In this document: positions 16,800-25,748 of the stretch, in pieces
Numbering within the stretch: the first letter of the stretch is position 1
How the letters are laid out: each line of letters starts with the position of its first letter
Source: Pseudoflavonifractor sp. MSJ-37
GTDB taxonomy: Bacteria > Bacillota > Clostridia > Oscillospirales > Oscillospiraceae
DNA length: 64,000 nt
Direction of reading: 5' to 3'
Assembly: GCF_018917965.1 (NCBI RefSeq)
Contig: NZ_JAHLPP010000001.1
Coordinates: forward strand, 930,001 to 994,000
Notes under the pieces: generated by a model
Database searches by the model: none
What the model saw: the letters and a program-made list of their open reading frames with translations, nothing else
What the model was told of the DNA's origin: nothing
Position numbers and translations under genes: made by a program

Positions 16800-17702
16800 T
16801 TGAGCAAAGAGCCGATCTTCACCGGTGTGTGTACGGCCATCGTCACACCCTTCCGACCGGACGGCGCCATCGATCACGGCGCATTCGGAGAGCTGATCGA
16901 AGCACAGATCGTCCAGGGCGTGGACGCCATCTGCGTCTGCGGCACCACCGGTGAGAGCGCGGCTCTGAGCTATGAGGAGCATCAGGCCCTGATCTCCGCC
17001 TGCGTCCGTCAGGCCGCCGGCCGGGTCAAGGTCCTGGCTGGGGCCGGAAGCAACTGCACCGCCAATGCGGTGCGGCTCTCCCGGCAGGCGCAGGATGCCG
17101 GAGCCGACGGGCTCCTCCATGTGACTCCTTATTACAACAAGGCGAACCAGACTGGGCTCCTCCGGCACTATGAGGCCATCGTACACAGCACCCGTCTGCC
17201 GATCATCCTCTATAATGTCCCCAGCCGGACCGGGGTGTCCTTCACCGCCGAGACCTACTATGCCCTCTCCCGGGAGCCCCAGATCAACGGCGTGAAGGAG
17301 GCCAGCGGGGACCTCTCCCTGGCGGCCCACACCCTCCTCCTCTGCGGGGACGACCTGAACCTCTGGTCCGGGAACGACGATCAGGTGGTCCCCCTGATGG
17401 CGCTGGGCGCCAAAGGCGTGGTATCCGTGGCCTCCAACCTGATCCCGGCAGAGATGGCCCGGATGGCCCATCTGGCGCTGGCGGGACGGACTGCGGCCGC
17501 CGCCGCCCTTCAGCTTGCCTATACCCCGCTGATCGACGCACTGTTCTGCGACGTGAACCCCATCCCTATCAAGAGGGCGCTGGAGCTGGCCGGACGACCG
17601 GCAGGCGGCCTCCGGCTCCCTCTCTGCGAGCTGTCTCCGGCGGGCACGGAACGCCTCCGGTCCGCCATGGCGGAGCTGGGGCTTTTGGCACACGGCGCAT
17701 AG
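16800..17702 (+). CDS. dapA: 4-hydroxy-tetrahydrodipicolinate synthase
   Basis: Condenses aspartate semialdehyde with pyruvate, the first step committed to diaminopimelate and lysine; also feeds dipicolinate in spores. TIM barrel of 300 residues with CGTTGESAALSYEE near 48-60, the proton-relay Tyr138 (IILYNVPSRTG) and Schiff-base Lys166 (GVKEASGD). I chose the TTG start because AGGAGG lies 7 bases upstream and the N-terminus MSKEPIFTGV matches the family; an upstream in-frame ATG lies inside asd. Confidence 0.95.
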   Translation: MSKEPIFTGVCTAIVTPFRPDGAIDHGAFGELIEAQIVQGVDAICVCGTTGESAALSYEEHQALISACVRQAAGRVKVLAGAGSNCTANAVRLSRQAQDAGADGLLHVTPYYNKANQTGLLRHYEAIVHSTRLPIILYNVPSRTGVSFTAETYYALSREPQINGVKEASGDLSLAAHTLLLCGDDLNLWSGNDDQVVPLMALGAKGVVSVASNLIPAEMARMAHLALAGRTAAAAALQLAYTPLIDALFCDVNPIPIKRALELAGRPAGGLRLPLCELSPAGTERLRSAMAELGLLAHGA

Positions 17703-17722
17703 GTACCGATCCATTCAGAACG

Positions 17723-17751
17723 CGGCACCGCTGGAAGATCCGGCGGTGCCG
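17723..17751 (+). terminator. Probable terminator of asd-dapA
   Basis: A 9-bp stem (17723-17731 with 17743-17751) is followed by TTCTC only, so termination may be weak. It lies 20 bases after dapA. Confidence 0.5.
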
Positions 17752-17797
17752 TTCTCATGCGGCTGCTCTCATGCGCGTTCCTTGGCTTTGACGGCCG

Positions 17798-17837
17798 AAC
17801 GGCCTTAGTCTCTCATCTGTGAGAGGCCAAGGCCGTT
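17798..17837. terminator. Hairpin between convergent dapA and AI-2E genes
   Basis: A 9-bp outer stem (17798-17806 with 17829-17837) with an inner TCTCA/TGAGA pairing. It sits right after the AI-2E gene stop codon. The U-tract is poor on both strands. Confidence 0.5.
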
Positions 17838-17844
17838 TCCTGCC

Positions 17845-19038
17845 TTACTCCTGATCTTGTTCGATCGTCTCAGGCTCCGCGCCCTTGACGGGCCGGATGC
17901 CCTTTTGGGCCAGCCGCCCATGGGTCCACTCTCCCAGCAGGGAGTAAATCACCGCGAAGGTCGGCACGCCCAGGAGCATCCCCGGGAAGCCGAAGAGGCC
18001 GCCGCCCACCACGATGGACACCAGCACCCAGAAGGCCGAGATGCCCGTGCTGTTCCCCAGGATCTTAGGTCCCAGAATATTGCCGTCGAACTGCTGGAGC
18101 GCCAGCGCCAGGATCGCGAAGCGCAGGGCCTGCCACGGATCCACCAGCAGGAGGATCAGCACACAGGGCACCGCGCCCACGATCGGTCCGAAAAAGGGGA
18201 TCACATTGGTCACGCCGATCACCACGCTGATCAGCACTGGGAACTCGATCCGCAGGAGGCTGGTCAGGATGAAGCAGAGCACGCCGATGATGGCGCTGTC
18301 CAGCACCTTCCCGTTAATGAAGCCGGAGAAGATGCCGTTAGCCCGTCCGCAGACCTCCAGGAACCGGTTGGCCCCGGCGGTGGGTAGGATGGCGTATACC
18401 AGCTTCTTGGACTGGAGCGACAGCGTGTCCTTATCCAAGAGCATATAGATCGACGAGATCACGGTGGTGATCGCCGAGATGACGGCAGACACCACGCCGC
18501 TGCCCAGCGCCACGCCCATGCTCAGCACATAAGGCACCGCCTTGGAGAGCATATTGGAGAGCTGCGTCATGATGTCCTTGTAGGAGCTGTTGAACTCCGT
18601 CACGATCTGGTCCAGCACCTTTTGGTCGATGTTGAATCGCTCCGAGATCGTCTGTACCAGGCTGTTGATATTGGTGAGGAAGCTCTGGATGATGCCATAC
18701 AGGGCCACGATGCTCTGCACGATCTGGGGCAGGATCAGCTTGACCAGCACTGCCAGCAGGGCGATGAACAGAGCGTAGACCACCAGGACCGCCAAGCCCC
18801 GACGGCATTTCAGTCGTTGGGGCAGGCTCCGTTCGATGTAGTTGGTGGGCCCGTTGAGCAGATAGGCGATCGCGAAGCCAACGATGAAGGGCATCAGCAC
18901 TCCGATCACCGTGGAGAACGCCCTCCGCACCATTTCATAGTGGGAAAAGACCAGATAGAACGCGATGGCAGACAGCACCACCACCAGATTCGCAATCATG
19001 TGTGGATCCAGCTGGTACCATTTCTTCTTGTCGTTCAA
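17845..19038 (-). CDS. AI-2E family (PerM-type) membrane transporter
   Basis: The 397-residue membrane protein has about eight hydrophobic segments. The N-terminal pair (LVVVLSAIAFYLVF, VIGVLMPFIVGFAIAYLLNGP) and the C-terminal block with VIGVTNVIPFFGPIVGAVPC and GNSTGISAFWVLVSIVVGGGLFG are typical of PF01594. Members are proposed permeases for small molecules or ions; some are Na+/H+ antiporters. The amphipathic middle (SIVALYGIIQSFLTNINSLVQTISERFN) is as in the family. The start is TTG with a weak AAGG site; other starts are possible. It lies 51 bases downstream of tyrS on the same strand and may be the last gene of that operon. Substrate unknown. Confidence 0.85.
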   Translation of the reverse strand: MNDKKKWYQLDPHMIANLVVVLSAIAFYLVFSHYEMVRRAFSTVIGVLMPFIVGFAIAYLLNGPTNYIERSLPQRLKCRRGLAVLVVYALFIALLAVLVKLILPQIVQSIVALYGIIQSFLTNINSLVQTISERFNIDQKVLDQIVTEFNSSYKDIMTQLSNMLSKAVPYVLSMGVALGSGVVSAVISAITTVISSIYMLLDKDTLSLQSKKLVYAILPTAGANRFLEVCGRANGIFSGFINGKVLDSAIIGVLCFILTSLLRIEFPVLISVVIGVTNVIPFFGPIVGAVPCVLILLLVDPWQALRFAILALALQQFDGNILGPKILGNSTGISAFWVLVSIVVGGGLFGFPGMLLGVPTFAVIYSLLGEWTHGRLAQKGIRPVKGAEPETIEQDQE

Positions 19039-19055
19039 AGGGACCTTGCCTTTCT

Positions 19056-19073
19056 CCCCGGCACGGGCCGGGG
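19056..19073. other. Short GC hairpin between tyrS and AI-2E gene
   Basis: A 7-bp stem (CCCCGGC with GCCGGGG) and a 4-base loop with no U-tract on either strand. It may be a processing or stabilising hairpin rather than a terminator. Confidence 0.45.
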
Positions 19074-19089
19074 ACCGCGATGGGTAGGA

Positions 19090-20316
19090 TCAGCCCAGGA
19101 GCGCCCGGTGGAACACCTTCTTGCCCTTCTTGATCATCAGGCCTTCCTCGCCGAGGGCATCAGCGGCAAAGGCGGCGTTCACGTCGGAGACCTTCTCCCC
19201 GTTGACGGAGATGCCGCCCTGCTCCACCAGGCGGCGGCCCTCTTTCCTGGAGGGGATCAGGCCGCACTTCATCAGCAGATCCAGCACACCGATGGAGCCG
19301 TCTGTCAGATCGCCGGCCTCCAGTGTCGTGGTGGGCATATTGGACCGGTCGCCGCCCTGAGCGAAGAGGGCCTTGGCCGCGTCCTGCGCCTTCTGGGCCT
19401 CCTCCTCGCTGTGGACCAGCTTGGTCAGCTCGAAGGCCAGGATCTCCTTGGCGGTGTTGAGCTGGGCACCCTCCCACTTGTCCATCTCGTCGATCTGCTC
19501 CAGCGGCAGGTCGGTCAGCATCCGCAGGCACTTGAGCACGTCGGCATCGCCGATATTGCGCCAGTACTGATAGAACTCGTAGGGAGTGGTCTTTTCGGGA
19601 TCCAGCCACACGGCCCCCTTCTGGGTCTTGCCCATCTTCTTGCCCTCAGAGGTGAGGAGCAGGGTGATGGTCATGGCATAGGCATCCTTGCCCAGCTTCC
19701 GGCGGATCAGCTCAGTGCCGCCCAGCATATTGGACCACTGGTCATCGCCGCCGCACTGCATATTGCAGCCCACAGTCTGGAACATATGATAGAAATCATA
19801 GGACTGCATGATCATGTAGTTGAATTCCAGGAAGGACAGGCCCTTCTCCATGCGCTGCTTATAGCACTCGGCCCGGAGCATATTGTTCACGGAGAAGCAG
19901 GGCCCCACCTCCCGCAGGAGCTCCACATAGTTGAGCTTCATGAGCCAGTCGGCGTTGTTCAGCATCAGAGCCTTGCCGTCGGAGAAGTCGATGAACTTGC
20001 TCATCTGCTTCTTGAAGCAGTCGCAGTTGTGCTGGATGGTCTCCACGGTCATCATGGAGCGCATATCAGTCCGGCCGGAGGGGTCGCCCACCATGCCGGT
20101 GCCGCCGCCGATCAGGGCGATGGGCCGGTTGCCCGCCTTCTGGAGGCGGCGCATGAGCATCAGGGCCATGAAGTGGCCCACGTGCAGAGAGTCGGCGGTG
20201 GGATCGAAGCCGATATAGAAGGTAGCCTTGCCGTTGTTGATCAGCTCCTTGATCTCCTCCTCATCAGTGACCTGAGCGATGAGGCCACGGGCTTTCAGTT
20301 CGTCATAGATGGTCAT
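19090..20316 (-). CDS. tyrS: Tyrosyl-tRNA synthetase
   Basis: Charges tRNA-Tyr. Class I synthetase of 408 residues. The HIGH motif appears as HVGH at residues 45-48 ([13 protein letters not shown]), and KMSKS as KMGKT followed by [10 protein letters not shown]-terminal S4 RNA-binding domain ([21 protein letters not shown]) is present. It is the third gene after a T-box leader with a UAC specifier, which fits regulation by uncharged tRNA-Tyr. No terminator is visible between it and the upstream zinc-ribbon gene. Confidence 0.97.
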   Translation of the reverse strand: MTIYDELKARGLIAQVTDEEEIKELINNGKATFYIGFDPTADSLHVGHFMALMLMRRLQKAGNRPIALIGGGTGMVGDPSGRTDMRSMMTVETIQHNCDCFKKQMSKFIDFSDGKALMLNNADWLMKLNYVELLREVGPCFSVNNMLRAECYKQRMEKGLSFLEFNYMIMQSYDFYHMFQTVGCNMQCGGDDQWSNMLGGTELIRRKLGKDAYAMTITLLLTSEGKKMGKTQKGAVWLDPEKTTPYEFYQYWRNIGDADVLKCLRMLTDLPLEQIDEMDKWEGAQLNTAKEILAFELTKLVHSEEEAQKAQDAAKALFAQGGDRSNMPTTTLEAGDLTDGSIGVLDLLMKCGLIPSRKEGRRLVEQGGISVNGEKVSDVNAAFAADALGEEGLMIKKGKKVFHRALLG

Positions 20317-20370
20317 CGGTCTGTTCTCCTTTTCATCCTATCGAAAAATATCAGAGTATCGATCTCGTCA

Positions 20371-20667
20371 TCAGCATCGGGTGCCGCAGGAAGGGCATCG
20401 GGCATCATCCATCTCGTGGCGGCACCCACATACGGGACATCGGATCTTCGCGATCCCGGAGCCGTCTGTCCCGTCCGGCTCCGCCAGATAAAAATCTAGA
20501 CTGCGGCAGTCGGAACAGCACCAGATCTCCACCGGGAGCAGGTCCTCCCCGCCGGTATGCTCCAGCGTGCCCCGGAGCCGCCAGCCGGGGCTCCCCTTTT
20601 GCAGGCCGTCCCGGCCAAGCAGACTCATCCGGCCGCCGCATCGGATACAGGTGGTCTTGTCCATCAC
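20371..20667 (-). CDS. Small zinc-ribbon protein
   Basis: A 98-residue protein with an N-terminal CIRCGGRM pair, a middle CCSDCRSLDFY pair, and two C-terminal pairs CPVCGC and CPSCGTRC, i.e. enough for two zinc sites. It looks like a general nucleic-acid or protein-binding zinc ribbon. It overlaps the EamA gene by 4 bases and precedes tyrS in the same T-box operon. The start could be GTG (taken here) or the adjacent ATG, as GGAGG serves either. Function unknown. Confidence 0.75.
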   Translation of the reverse strand: MMDKTTCIRCGGRMSLLGRDGLQKGSPGWRLRGTLEHTGGEDLLPVEIWCCSDCRSLDFYLAEPDGTDGSGIAKIRCPVCGCRHEMDDARCPSCGTRC

Positions 20668-21530
20668 CGGTCCGCCTCCTCTTTCGGCGGAGCATCCCGC
20701 CGGGCCTTGAGCACATTATAGCCCACCACACCGCCGATGACCACCACCGCGCCGATCAGGGCGAAGGGTCCGATCGTCTCGTGGTAGAACATTGCCACGA
20801 GGATCGGGTTGAGCACCGGCTCGATCCCCGAGACCAAGCTGGCCGTCACCGGAGGGGTGGTCTTGAGCCCGATGGTCAGGAGGATATACCCCAGAGCCAC
20901 CTGGAACACGCCCAGCACGATCACACTGGCCAGCGCCGGGGCCCGGAGGGCAGGCTCCCCCAACACGAAGGGCAGGCCTGTGGCCGCCGAGAGGACGTTC
21001 CCCCAGAACACGGAGGAGATCGGGTCGCTGCCCGGCATCTCGTTCATCAGGAACACGCCAGCGTAGCTGACCCCGGAGAGCATCGCCAGCACATTGCCTG
21101 CGCCGCCGCCCATCTCCAGACTGTCCAGGAAAAAGAATACGATCCCGCCGAACACCACCGCACAGGCTGTGATGTCCAGCTTGTCCGGACGCTTCCGCCA
21201 AAACAGAGCCGTGGCCAAGATCACGAAGATCGGTGTGGTATATTGCAGGACGATCACATTGGCAGCGGTGGTCATCTTATTGGCCACCGAGAAGAGGGCG
21301 TTGGTGCCGAATACACACACCGCTCCCAACGCCACCCAGCGGTCCATGCGGAGCGGATGACGGATGATGGCCAGATAGGCCCCTACGACGATCAGGGCGA
21401 TCGCCGCCCGAGCCCCGTTGATCGCCATGCCGCCCCAGGGGACGATCTTGATGCACAGTCCTCCGATGCTGTAAAGGACTGCCGCCAGGAACACGCACAG
21501 GGTCCCGGTCTGCCTCGCCGTATACCTCAT
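20664..21530 (-). CDS. EamA/DMT family transporter, predicted to move tyrosine or a related compound
   Basis: A 288-residue protein with ten predicted membrane segments arranged as two EamA repeats (first about residues 8-135, second 150-280). Drug/metabolite transporters of this fold often move amino acids or metabolites. Its gene is the first after the tyrosine T-box and is followed by a zinc-ribbon gene and tyrS, so it should rise when tRNA-Tyr is uncharged. From this I infer uptake (or exchange) of tyrosine or an aromatic precursor; no residue in the sequence identifies the substrate. GAGAGGAG precedes the ATG. Confidence 0.85.
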   Translation of the reverse strand: MRYTARQTGTLCVFLAAVLYSIGGLCIKIVPWGGMAINGARAAIALIVVGAYLAIIRHPLRMDRWVALGAVCVFGTNALFSVANKMTTAANVIVLQYTTPIFVILATALFWRKRPDKLDITACAVVFGGIVFFFLDSLEMGGGAGNVLAMLSGVSYAGVFLMNEMPGSDPISSVFWGNVLSAATGLPFVLGEPALRAPALASVIVLGVFQVALGYILLTIGLKTTPPVTASLVSGIEPVLNPILVAMFYHETIGPFALIGAVVVIGGVVGYNVLKARRDAPPKEEADR

Positions 21531-21540
21531 CTCCTCTCAG

Positions 21541-21815
21541 GCCACGAAAAACGCCCTCTGTCCATGACCGGACAGAGGGCGTGGATGTCACGCGGTACCA
21601 CCTCTGGTTCGCTCTCCCTTCACAGGCAGAGCCTCACGGAGTGCAGACACACTCCCGACGCGATAACGGGCGCACCCGACCTTCCCTACTGACAAAACGA
21701 GTTCAGGAGGCTGCTCCGGGGCGTATTCACGGCGACCGCTCTCCTCCTCACACCGGTACGGAGGCTCTCTGATCAGCAGTAGGGACCGTTACTCTTTCCC
21801 ATCATCACAGTGACT
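21541..21815 (-). promoter_or_regulatory. T-box riboswitch, tyrosine (UAC) specifier
   Basis: On the minus strand the Stem I specifier loop has AGTA on its 5' side (near 21792) and GAATAC on its 3' side (complement of 21723-21728), closed by ACGG/CCGT and GGG/CCC helices; the specifier reads UAC (Tyr). The T-box AGGTGGTACCGCG lies at the complement of 21591-21603; its UGGU bulge would pair with the ACCA end of a tRNA with A73, as in tRNA-Tyr. A 12-bp terminator (21551-21562 with 21571-21582) with TTTTT follows, 20 bases before the EamA start. Confidence 0.92.
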
Positions 21816-21821
21816 GAGCGT

Positions 21822-21850
21822 ATCATATCACAGGACGGCGACTTTGTCAA
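21822..21850 (-). promoter_or_regulatory. Sigma-A promoter of the Tyr T-box operon
   Basis: Minus strand TTGACA, 17 bases, TATGAT, just upstream of the T-box leader and 13 bases past the recN stop codon. Confidence 0.8.
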
Positions 21851-21863
21851 ATCCGGATCTGGC

Positions 21864-23567
21864 TCATCCCCGCTTTTGCTTCTTATAGGCCTCCGCGCTG
21901 GACAAAAGCTCCGCCGCGCCGGCTAGGATGGCCTTAGTGATATGGGTGCCGCCGGTGAGCCGGGCCAGCTCGCCAGTCCGACCCTTCTGGTCCAAGCGTT
22001 CCACCTGGGTGTAGGTGCGGCCCTTCCGCTCCCCCTTCACCACGGTGAAGTGGGTATCCGCCATGGCGGCGATCTGGGGCAGATGGGTGACGCAGAGCAC
22101 CTGCTTGCTCCCGGCCACATCGGCCATCTTCTCCGCCACCTTCTGGGCGGCCCGGCCGGAGACGCCGGTATCCACCTCGTCGAAGATCAGGGTGGCCACG
22201 TCATCGTTCTCCGCCAACACGTTCTTCAGGGCCAGCATGATGCGGGCCAATTCACCGCCGGAGGCCACCCGCTGGATGGGCTTCAGATCCTCGCCCACAT
22301 TGGCGGACATGAGGAACTGTACCTCGTCCATGCCGGTCTCATCCATGCCGAAGGTCCCGCCTTTAGGGCGGAACTCCACCTGGAAACGGACCCGCGGCAT
22401 ATCCAGCTGGCGCAGTTCCGACTCGATCCGGTCCCGCAAGGCCTCCCCGGCTTTCTTTCGGGCCTGAGACAGGGCCTCTGCCTCCCCCTTCGCCTTGTTC
22501 AGCACGAATGCCTGCTGTTTCTCCAGCTTCGCGATGGTCTCATCGGAATACTCGATGGCGGCCAGCTCTGCCCGGCACTTCTCCAGATAGGCCAGCATCT
22601 CCGGCACGGTGTCCCCATATTTTCGTTTCAGCCGGTAGAGCACATCCAGACGGCCCTCGATCTCATCCAGCTCGCCCGGCTCGAGATCGAAGCTCTCCCG
22701 CAGATCCCGGACCACCTCTGCCGCATCCTCCGCCGCAGAGGACAGCTCGGCCAGCTTCTCTGCCGCCGCCGCCAGCTCGCCGCTCATATCGGACACGGAG
22801 GACAGCGCGCCCTCGGCGCTCCCGATCAGCGCGGCCGCACCCTCCCGGTCATCGTCGCCGGAGAGAGCGAAATGGGCGGCCTCCACAGCGCCGATGATCC
22901 TCTCGGCGCTTCGCAGGAGAGTCCGCCGCTCGGCGAGCGCCTCTTCCTCGCCTGCTTTCAGGTCTGCCCGCTCCAGTTCCCCAATCTGGAAGGTCAGGCT
23001 GTCGATCCGGCGGGACTTCACCGCGTCGTCCATCTGGAGCACCGCGATCTCCCGCTGAAGGGCAGTCAGCTCCCGGAAGGTGGCCTGGAAGGGCTCCAGA
23101 AGGGCCCCGGTCTCGCCGAAGCTGTCCAGATAGGCCAGATGACAGCTCTCGTCCAGGAGCTGTTGGCCATCGTGCTGGCCGTGGATGTTGATGAGCTGAC
23201 GACCCAGCTCCCGGAGCTGGCTCACATTGAGGAGCCGTCCGTTGACCCGGCAGACGTTCCGCCCATCGCTCTGGACCTCCCGCTGAATCACCAGCTCTCC
23301 CGTGCCGCCCAGCTCCACGCCATAGGCCGCCAGCTGATCCCGCGCCGTCCCCGACACGTTCAGGAACTGAGCCTCCACCCGGGCGCTCTTGGCTCCGGTA
23401 CGGATCAGGTCCCGGCTGGTCCGGGCGCCGGTGATGGCACCGATCGCATCGATGACGATCGATTTGCCCGCACCGGTCTCACCCGTCAGGACATTGAACC
23501 CCCCGTCGAAACGGATGTCCGCCGACTCGATCACCGCGATATTCTCGATATGGAGCAGAAAGAGCAT
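21864..23567 (-). CDS. recN: DNA repair protein RecN
   Basis: SMC-like ATPase acting early in double-strand-break repair. The Walker A GETGAGKSIVIDAIGAI is at residues 29-45. A long coiled-coil middle (about 150-400) follows, and the C-terminal half carries VASGGELARIMLALK (signature), Walker B LIFDEVDTGVSG and the His switch CVTHLPQIAAMAD. The length of 567 residues is typical. A GGGAGG site precedes the ATG. It follows argR, the classical argR/ahrC-recN pairing. The spoIVB and spo0A genes that come next in Bacillus are absent here. Confidence 0.97.
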   Translation of the reverse strand: MLFLLHIENIAVIESADIRFDGGFNVLTGETGAGKSIVIDAIGAITGARTSRDLIRTGAKSARVEAQFLNVSGTARDQLAAYGVELGGTGELVIQREVQSDGRNVCRVNGRLLNVSQLRELGRQLINIHGQHDGQQLLDESCHLAYLDSFGETGALLEPFQATFRELTALQREIAVLQMDDAVKSRRIDSLTFQIGELERADLKAGEEEALAERRTLLRSAERIIGAVEAAHFALSGDDDREGAAALIGSAEGALSSVSDMSGELAAAAEKLAELSSAAEDAAEVVRDLRESFDLEPGELDEIEGRLDVLYRLKRKYGDTVPEMLAYLEKCRAELAAIEYSDETIAKLEKQQAFVLNKAKGEAEALSQARKKAGEALRDRIESELRQLDMPRVRFQVEFRPKGGTFGMDETGMDEVQFLMSANVGEDLKPIQRVASGGELARIMLALKNVLAENDDVATLIFDEVDTGVSGRAAQKVAEKMADVAGSKQVLCVTHLPQIAAMADTHFTVVKGERKGRTYTQVERLDQKGRTGELARLTGGTHITKAILAGAAELLSSAEAYKKQKRG

Positions 23568-23624
23568 AGGATGCCTCCCGACCAGCCTATAAAGGGATAT
23601 TCGTTCACAGTTATTGCGCCGCTG

Positions 23625-24077
23625 TTATTTCAGCATCTTATGGATCTCGTCGCAGAACTCCACCGCGGCTTCGTTGGTCCGCATGATGAGGATGGCGGTG
23701 TCGTCTCCCGCCAGACTGCCCACCAGATCCTCGATCTCCATGCCGTCGATCGCGGCGGCGGCGGCAGAGGCCAGGCCTGGCATCGTCTTGAGGACCACGA
23801 TGTTCTGAGCCACATCGAAGGAAGTGACGCCCTCTTTGAAGATCGTGCGGAGGCGCCCTGCCAGATTCAGGGACACCTTCCGCTCCGACACGGCATAGCG
23901 GTAGGTGCCGTAGCCCGTGAGCTCCTTGATGAGATGGAGCTCTTTGATGTCCCTGGAAATGGTGGCCTGAGTGGACTGGACGCCCCGCTCCCGCAGCTCC
24001 GCCAGGAGCTGGTCCTGAGTCTCGATATCCCGCTCCTCGATGATGCGGAGGATCTCCTGCTGTCGTTTCCCCTTCAT
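23625..24077 (-). CDS. argR: Arginine repressor ArgR/AhrC
   Basis: Arginine-dependent regulator of arginine synthesis and breakdown genes. The 150-residue protein has an N-terminal winged helix-turn-helix (about residues 1-70: RQQEILRIIEERDIETQDQLL, VQSTQATISRDIKELHLIK) and a C-terminal oligomerisation/arginine-binding domain with VGSLAGDDTAILIMRTNE, where the GDDT motif contacts arginine. Its start codon lies one base from the nadK stop, with GGGGAGGA inside nadK. Confidence 0.96.
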   Translation of the reverse strand: MKGKRQQEILRIIEERDIETQDQLLAELRERGVQSTQATISRDIKELHLIKELTGYGTYRYAVSERKVSLNLAGRLRTIFKEGVTSFDVAQNIVVLKTMPGLASAAAAAIDGMEIEDLVGSLAGDDTAILIMRTNEAAVEFCDEIHKMLK

Positions 24078-24078
24078 C

Positions 24079-24942
24079 CTACATCCTCCCCAGCTTCTGT
24101 GTCATGATATCGAAAAAGCTCCGGCTGGTCAGCCGGATCAGATGGGTCTTGGCCGTGGCCTGCCGCACGTGCATGATATCTCCGCCGCTGAGCTTGAAGG
24201 CCTTCCCGCCGTCCACAGAGAGATAGGCAGTCTTGCGGGAGGTGGCCCGCATCCGGATCGTCACGTTCCGGCGGTGGTCCAGCACCACCGAACGGGCGTT
24301 GACCACATGGGGGCAGATCGGCGTGACGATGATGTTCTCCGCCGTCGGCTCCACGATAGGTCCGCCGGCGGACATGGAATAGGCCGTGGAACCGGTGGGG
24401 GTGCTGACGATCACTCCATCGCCAGAGAAGCTGGTGATGGGCACCTTGTCGCTCCGCACCTCCATATCCACGACCCTGGCCACCGCGCCCTTGGTGATGA
24501 CCGCGTCGTTGAGGGCCAGATCAGAGTAGATGATCCGCCCTTCCCGGCGGACCTCCACCTGGATCATCATGCGGGATTCCACCGCATATTTCCCCACGGC
24601 CAGCTTGGACAGGAGGGAGAGCTCGCTCTGCTCCACCTCCGCCATGAAGCCAACGCTCCCCAGGTTCACGCCAAGGATAGGGATGCCGTACTCATTGGCG
24701 TCCTTGGCCGCGTGGAGGATCGTACCATCCCCGCCGAAGCACACCAAGATATCCGCTGTCGGAAGCTCCTCCTGCATATCGGAGAGCACTACCTGCTTAG
24801 GTAGCTTGAGATCGTTCCCCTCAGGGGAAAAAGGCAGACAGATCCGGGTCTCTACTCCGGCATTGTTGAGGATACGGGCCGCTGACTGGGCCGCTTTCAG
24901 CCCCTTGTCCCGAAAGGGATTGGGGCTAAGTACGATCTTCAC
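24079..24942 (-). CDS. nadK: NAD kinase
   Basis: Makes NADP from NAD and ATP (or polyphosphate). The 287-residue protein has the catalytic GGDGT motif (VCFGGDGTILHAAKD, about residues 68-82), GVNLGSVGFMAEVE, NDAVITKG and SGDGVIVSTPTGSTAYSMSAGGP, all conserved in the family. The start is GTG and overlaps the tlyA stop codon by two bases (GTGA), with GGAGG further upstream. It belongs to the conserved dxs-tlyA-nadK-argR-recN order of clostridia. Confidence 0.96.
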   Translation of the reverse strand: MKIVLSPNPFRDKGLKAAQSAARILNNAGVETRICLPFSPEGNDLKLPKQVVLSDMQEELPTADILVCFGGDGTILHAAKDANEYGIPILGVNLGSVGFMAEVEQSELSLLSKLAVGKYAVESRMMIQVEVRREGRIIYSDLALNDAVITKGAVARVVDMEVRSDKVPITSFSGDGVIVSTPTGSTAYSMSAGGPIVEPTAENIIVTPICPHVVNARSVVLDHRRNVTIRMRATSRKTAYLSVDGGKAFKLSGGDIMHVRQATAKTHLIRLTSRSFFDIMTQKLGRM

Positions 24943-25748
24943 TGCGCGTTCGCCTCCAAAGTTTGATGGGACTCCTGGACCAGTGCCTTCAGGTCCCCTG
25001 TCCAGGGGTCGCCCGCTCCGGCAGTCAGGAAGCCCAGGTACTCGATGTTCCCCTCCGGGCCCCGGATGGGAGAATAGGTCATGTCCAAGACGGTGAAGCC
25101 CGCCTCATGGGCGTGCTCCAGGAAGTGCTCCAGCACCTCCAGATGGACCTTAGGGTCCCGGACCACGCCCTTCTTGCCCACCTTCTCCCGACCGGCCTCG
25201 AACTGGGGCTTGACCAGACAGACCACTTGGCCGTCCGCCTTCAATACTCCCTTCAGGGCCGGAAGGATCAGCCGGAGCGAGATGAAGGATACGTCCACAG
25301 AGGCAAAGTCCAGTTCGTCCGGGACCTGTTCGTGGGTCAGATAGCGGGCATTGGTCCGCTCCAAAGGGATGACCTTGGGGTCGCTGCGGATCTTCCAGTC
25401 CAGTTTGCCGTAGCCTGTGTCCACAGCATAGACCTTGGAGGCGCCATTTTGGAGCATACAGTCGGAGAACCCGCCTGTCGAAGCGCCGATATCCGCGCAG
25501 ATCTTGCCCTCCAGACCGATGGGGAACACCTTCATGGCCTTCTCCAGCTTCAGACCGCCCCGGCTCACATAGGGGATCGCTTTGCCCCGGACCTCGATCA
25601 GAGCGTCCTCCGCCACCGCGGCTCCAGCCTTGTCCACCCGCTGTCCGTTCACGAAGACCAGACCGCTCATGATCGTGGCCTGAGCCTTCTGGCGGCTCTC
25701 GAAATAGCCCTGCTCCGTCAGCAGGACGTCAAGTCTCTTTTTCGCCAT
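24939..25748 (-). CDS. tlyA: TlyA family rRNA 2'-O-methyltransferase (FtsJ-like)
   Basis: Predicted SAM-dependent ribose methyltransferase of rRNA (YqxC/TlyA family, historically annotated as hemolysin). The N-terminal S4 domain (RLDVLLTEQGYFESRQKAQATIMSGLVFVNGQ, about residues 5-37) binds RNA. The FtsJ-type Rossmann domain has CADIGASTGGFSDCMLQNG and VYAVDTGYGKLDW for SAM, then FASVDVSFISL and LVKPQFEAG. 269 residues. The ATG at MAKKRL has GGAG 10 bases upstream; an in-frame GTG two codons earlier is too close to the site. It overlaps the end of dxs. Confidence 0.93.
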   Translation of the reverse strand: MAKKRLDVLLTEQGYFESRQKAQATIMSGLVFVNGQRVDKAGAAVAEDALIEVRGKAIPYVSRGGLKLEKAMKVFPIGLEGKICADIGASTGGFSDCMLQNGASKVYAVDTGYGKLDWKIRSDPKVIPLERTNARYLTHEQVPDELDFASVDVSFISLRLILPALKGVLKADGQVVCLVKPQFEAGREKVGKKGVVRDPKVHLEVLEHFLEHAHEAGFTVLDMTYSPIRGPEGNIEYLGFLTAGAGDPWTGDLKALVQESHQTLEANAQ

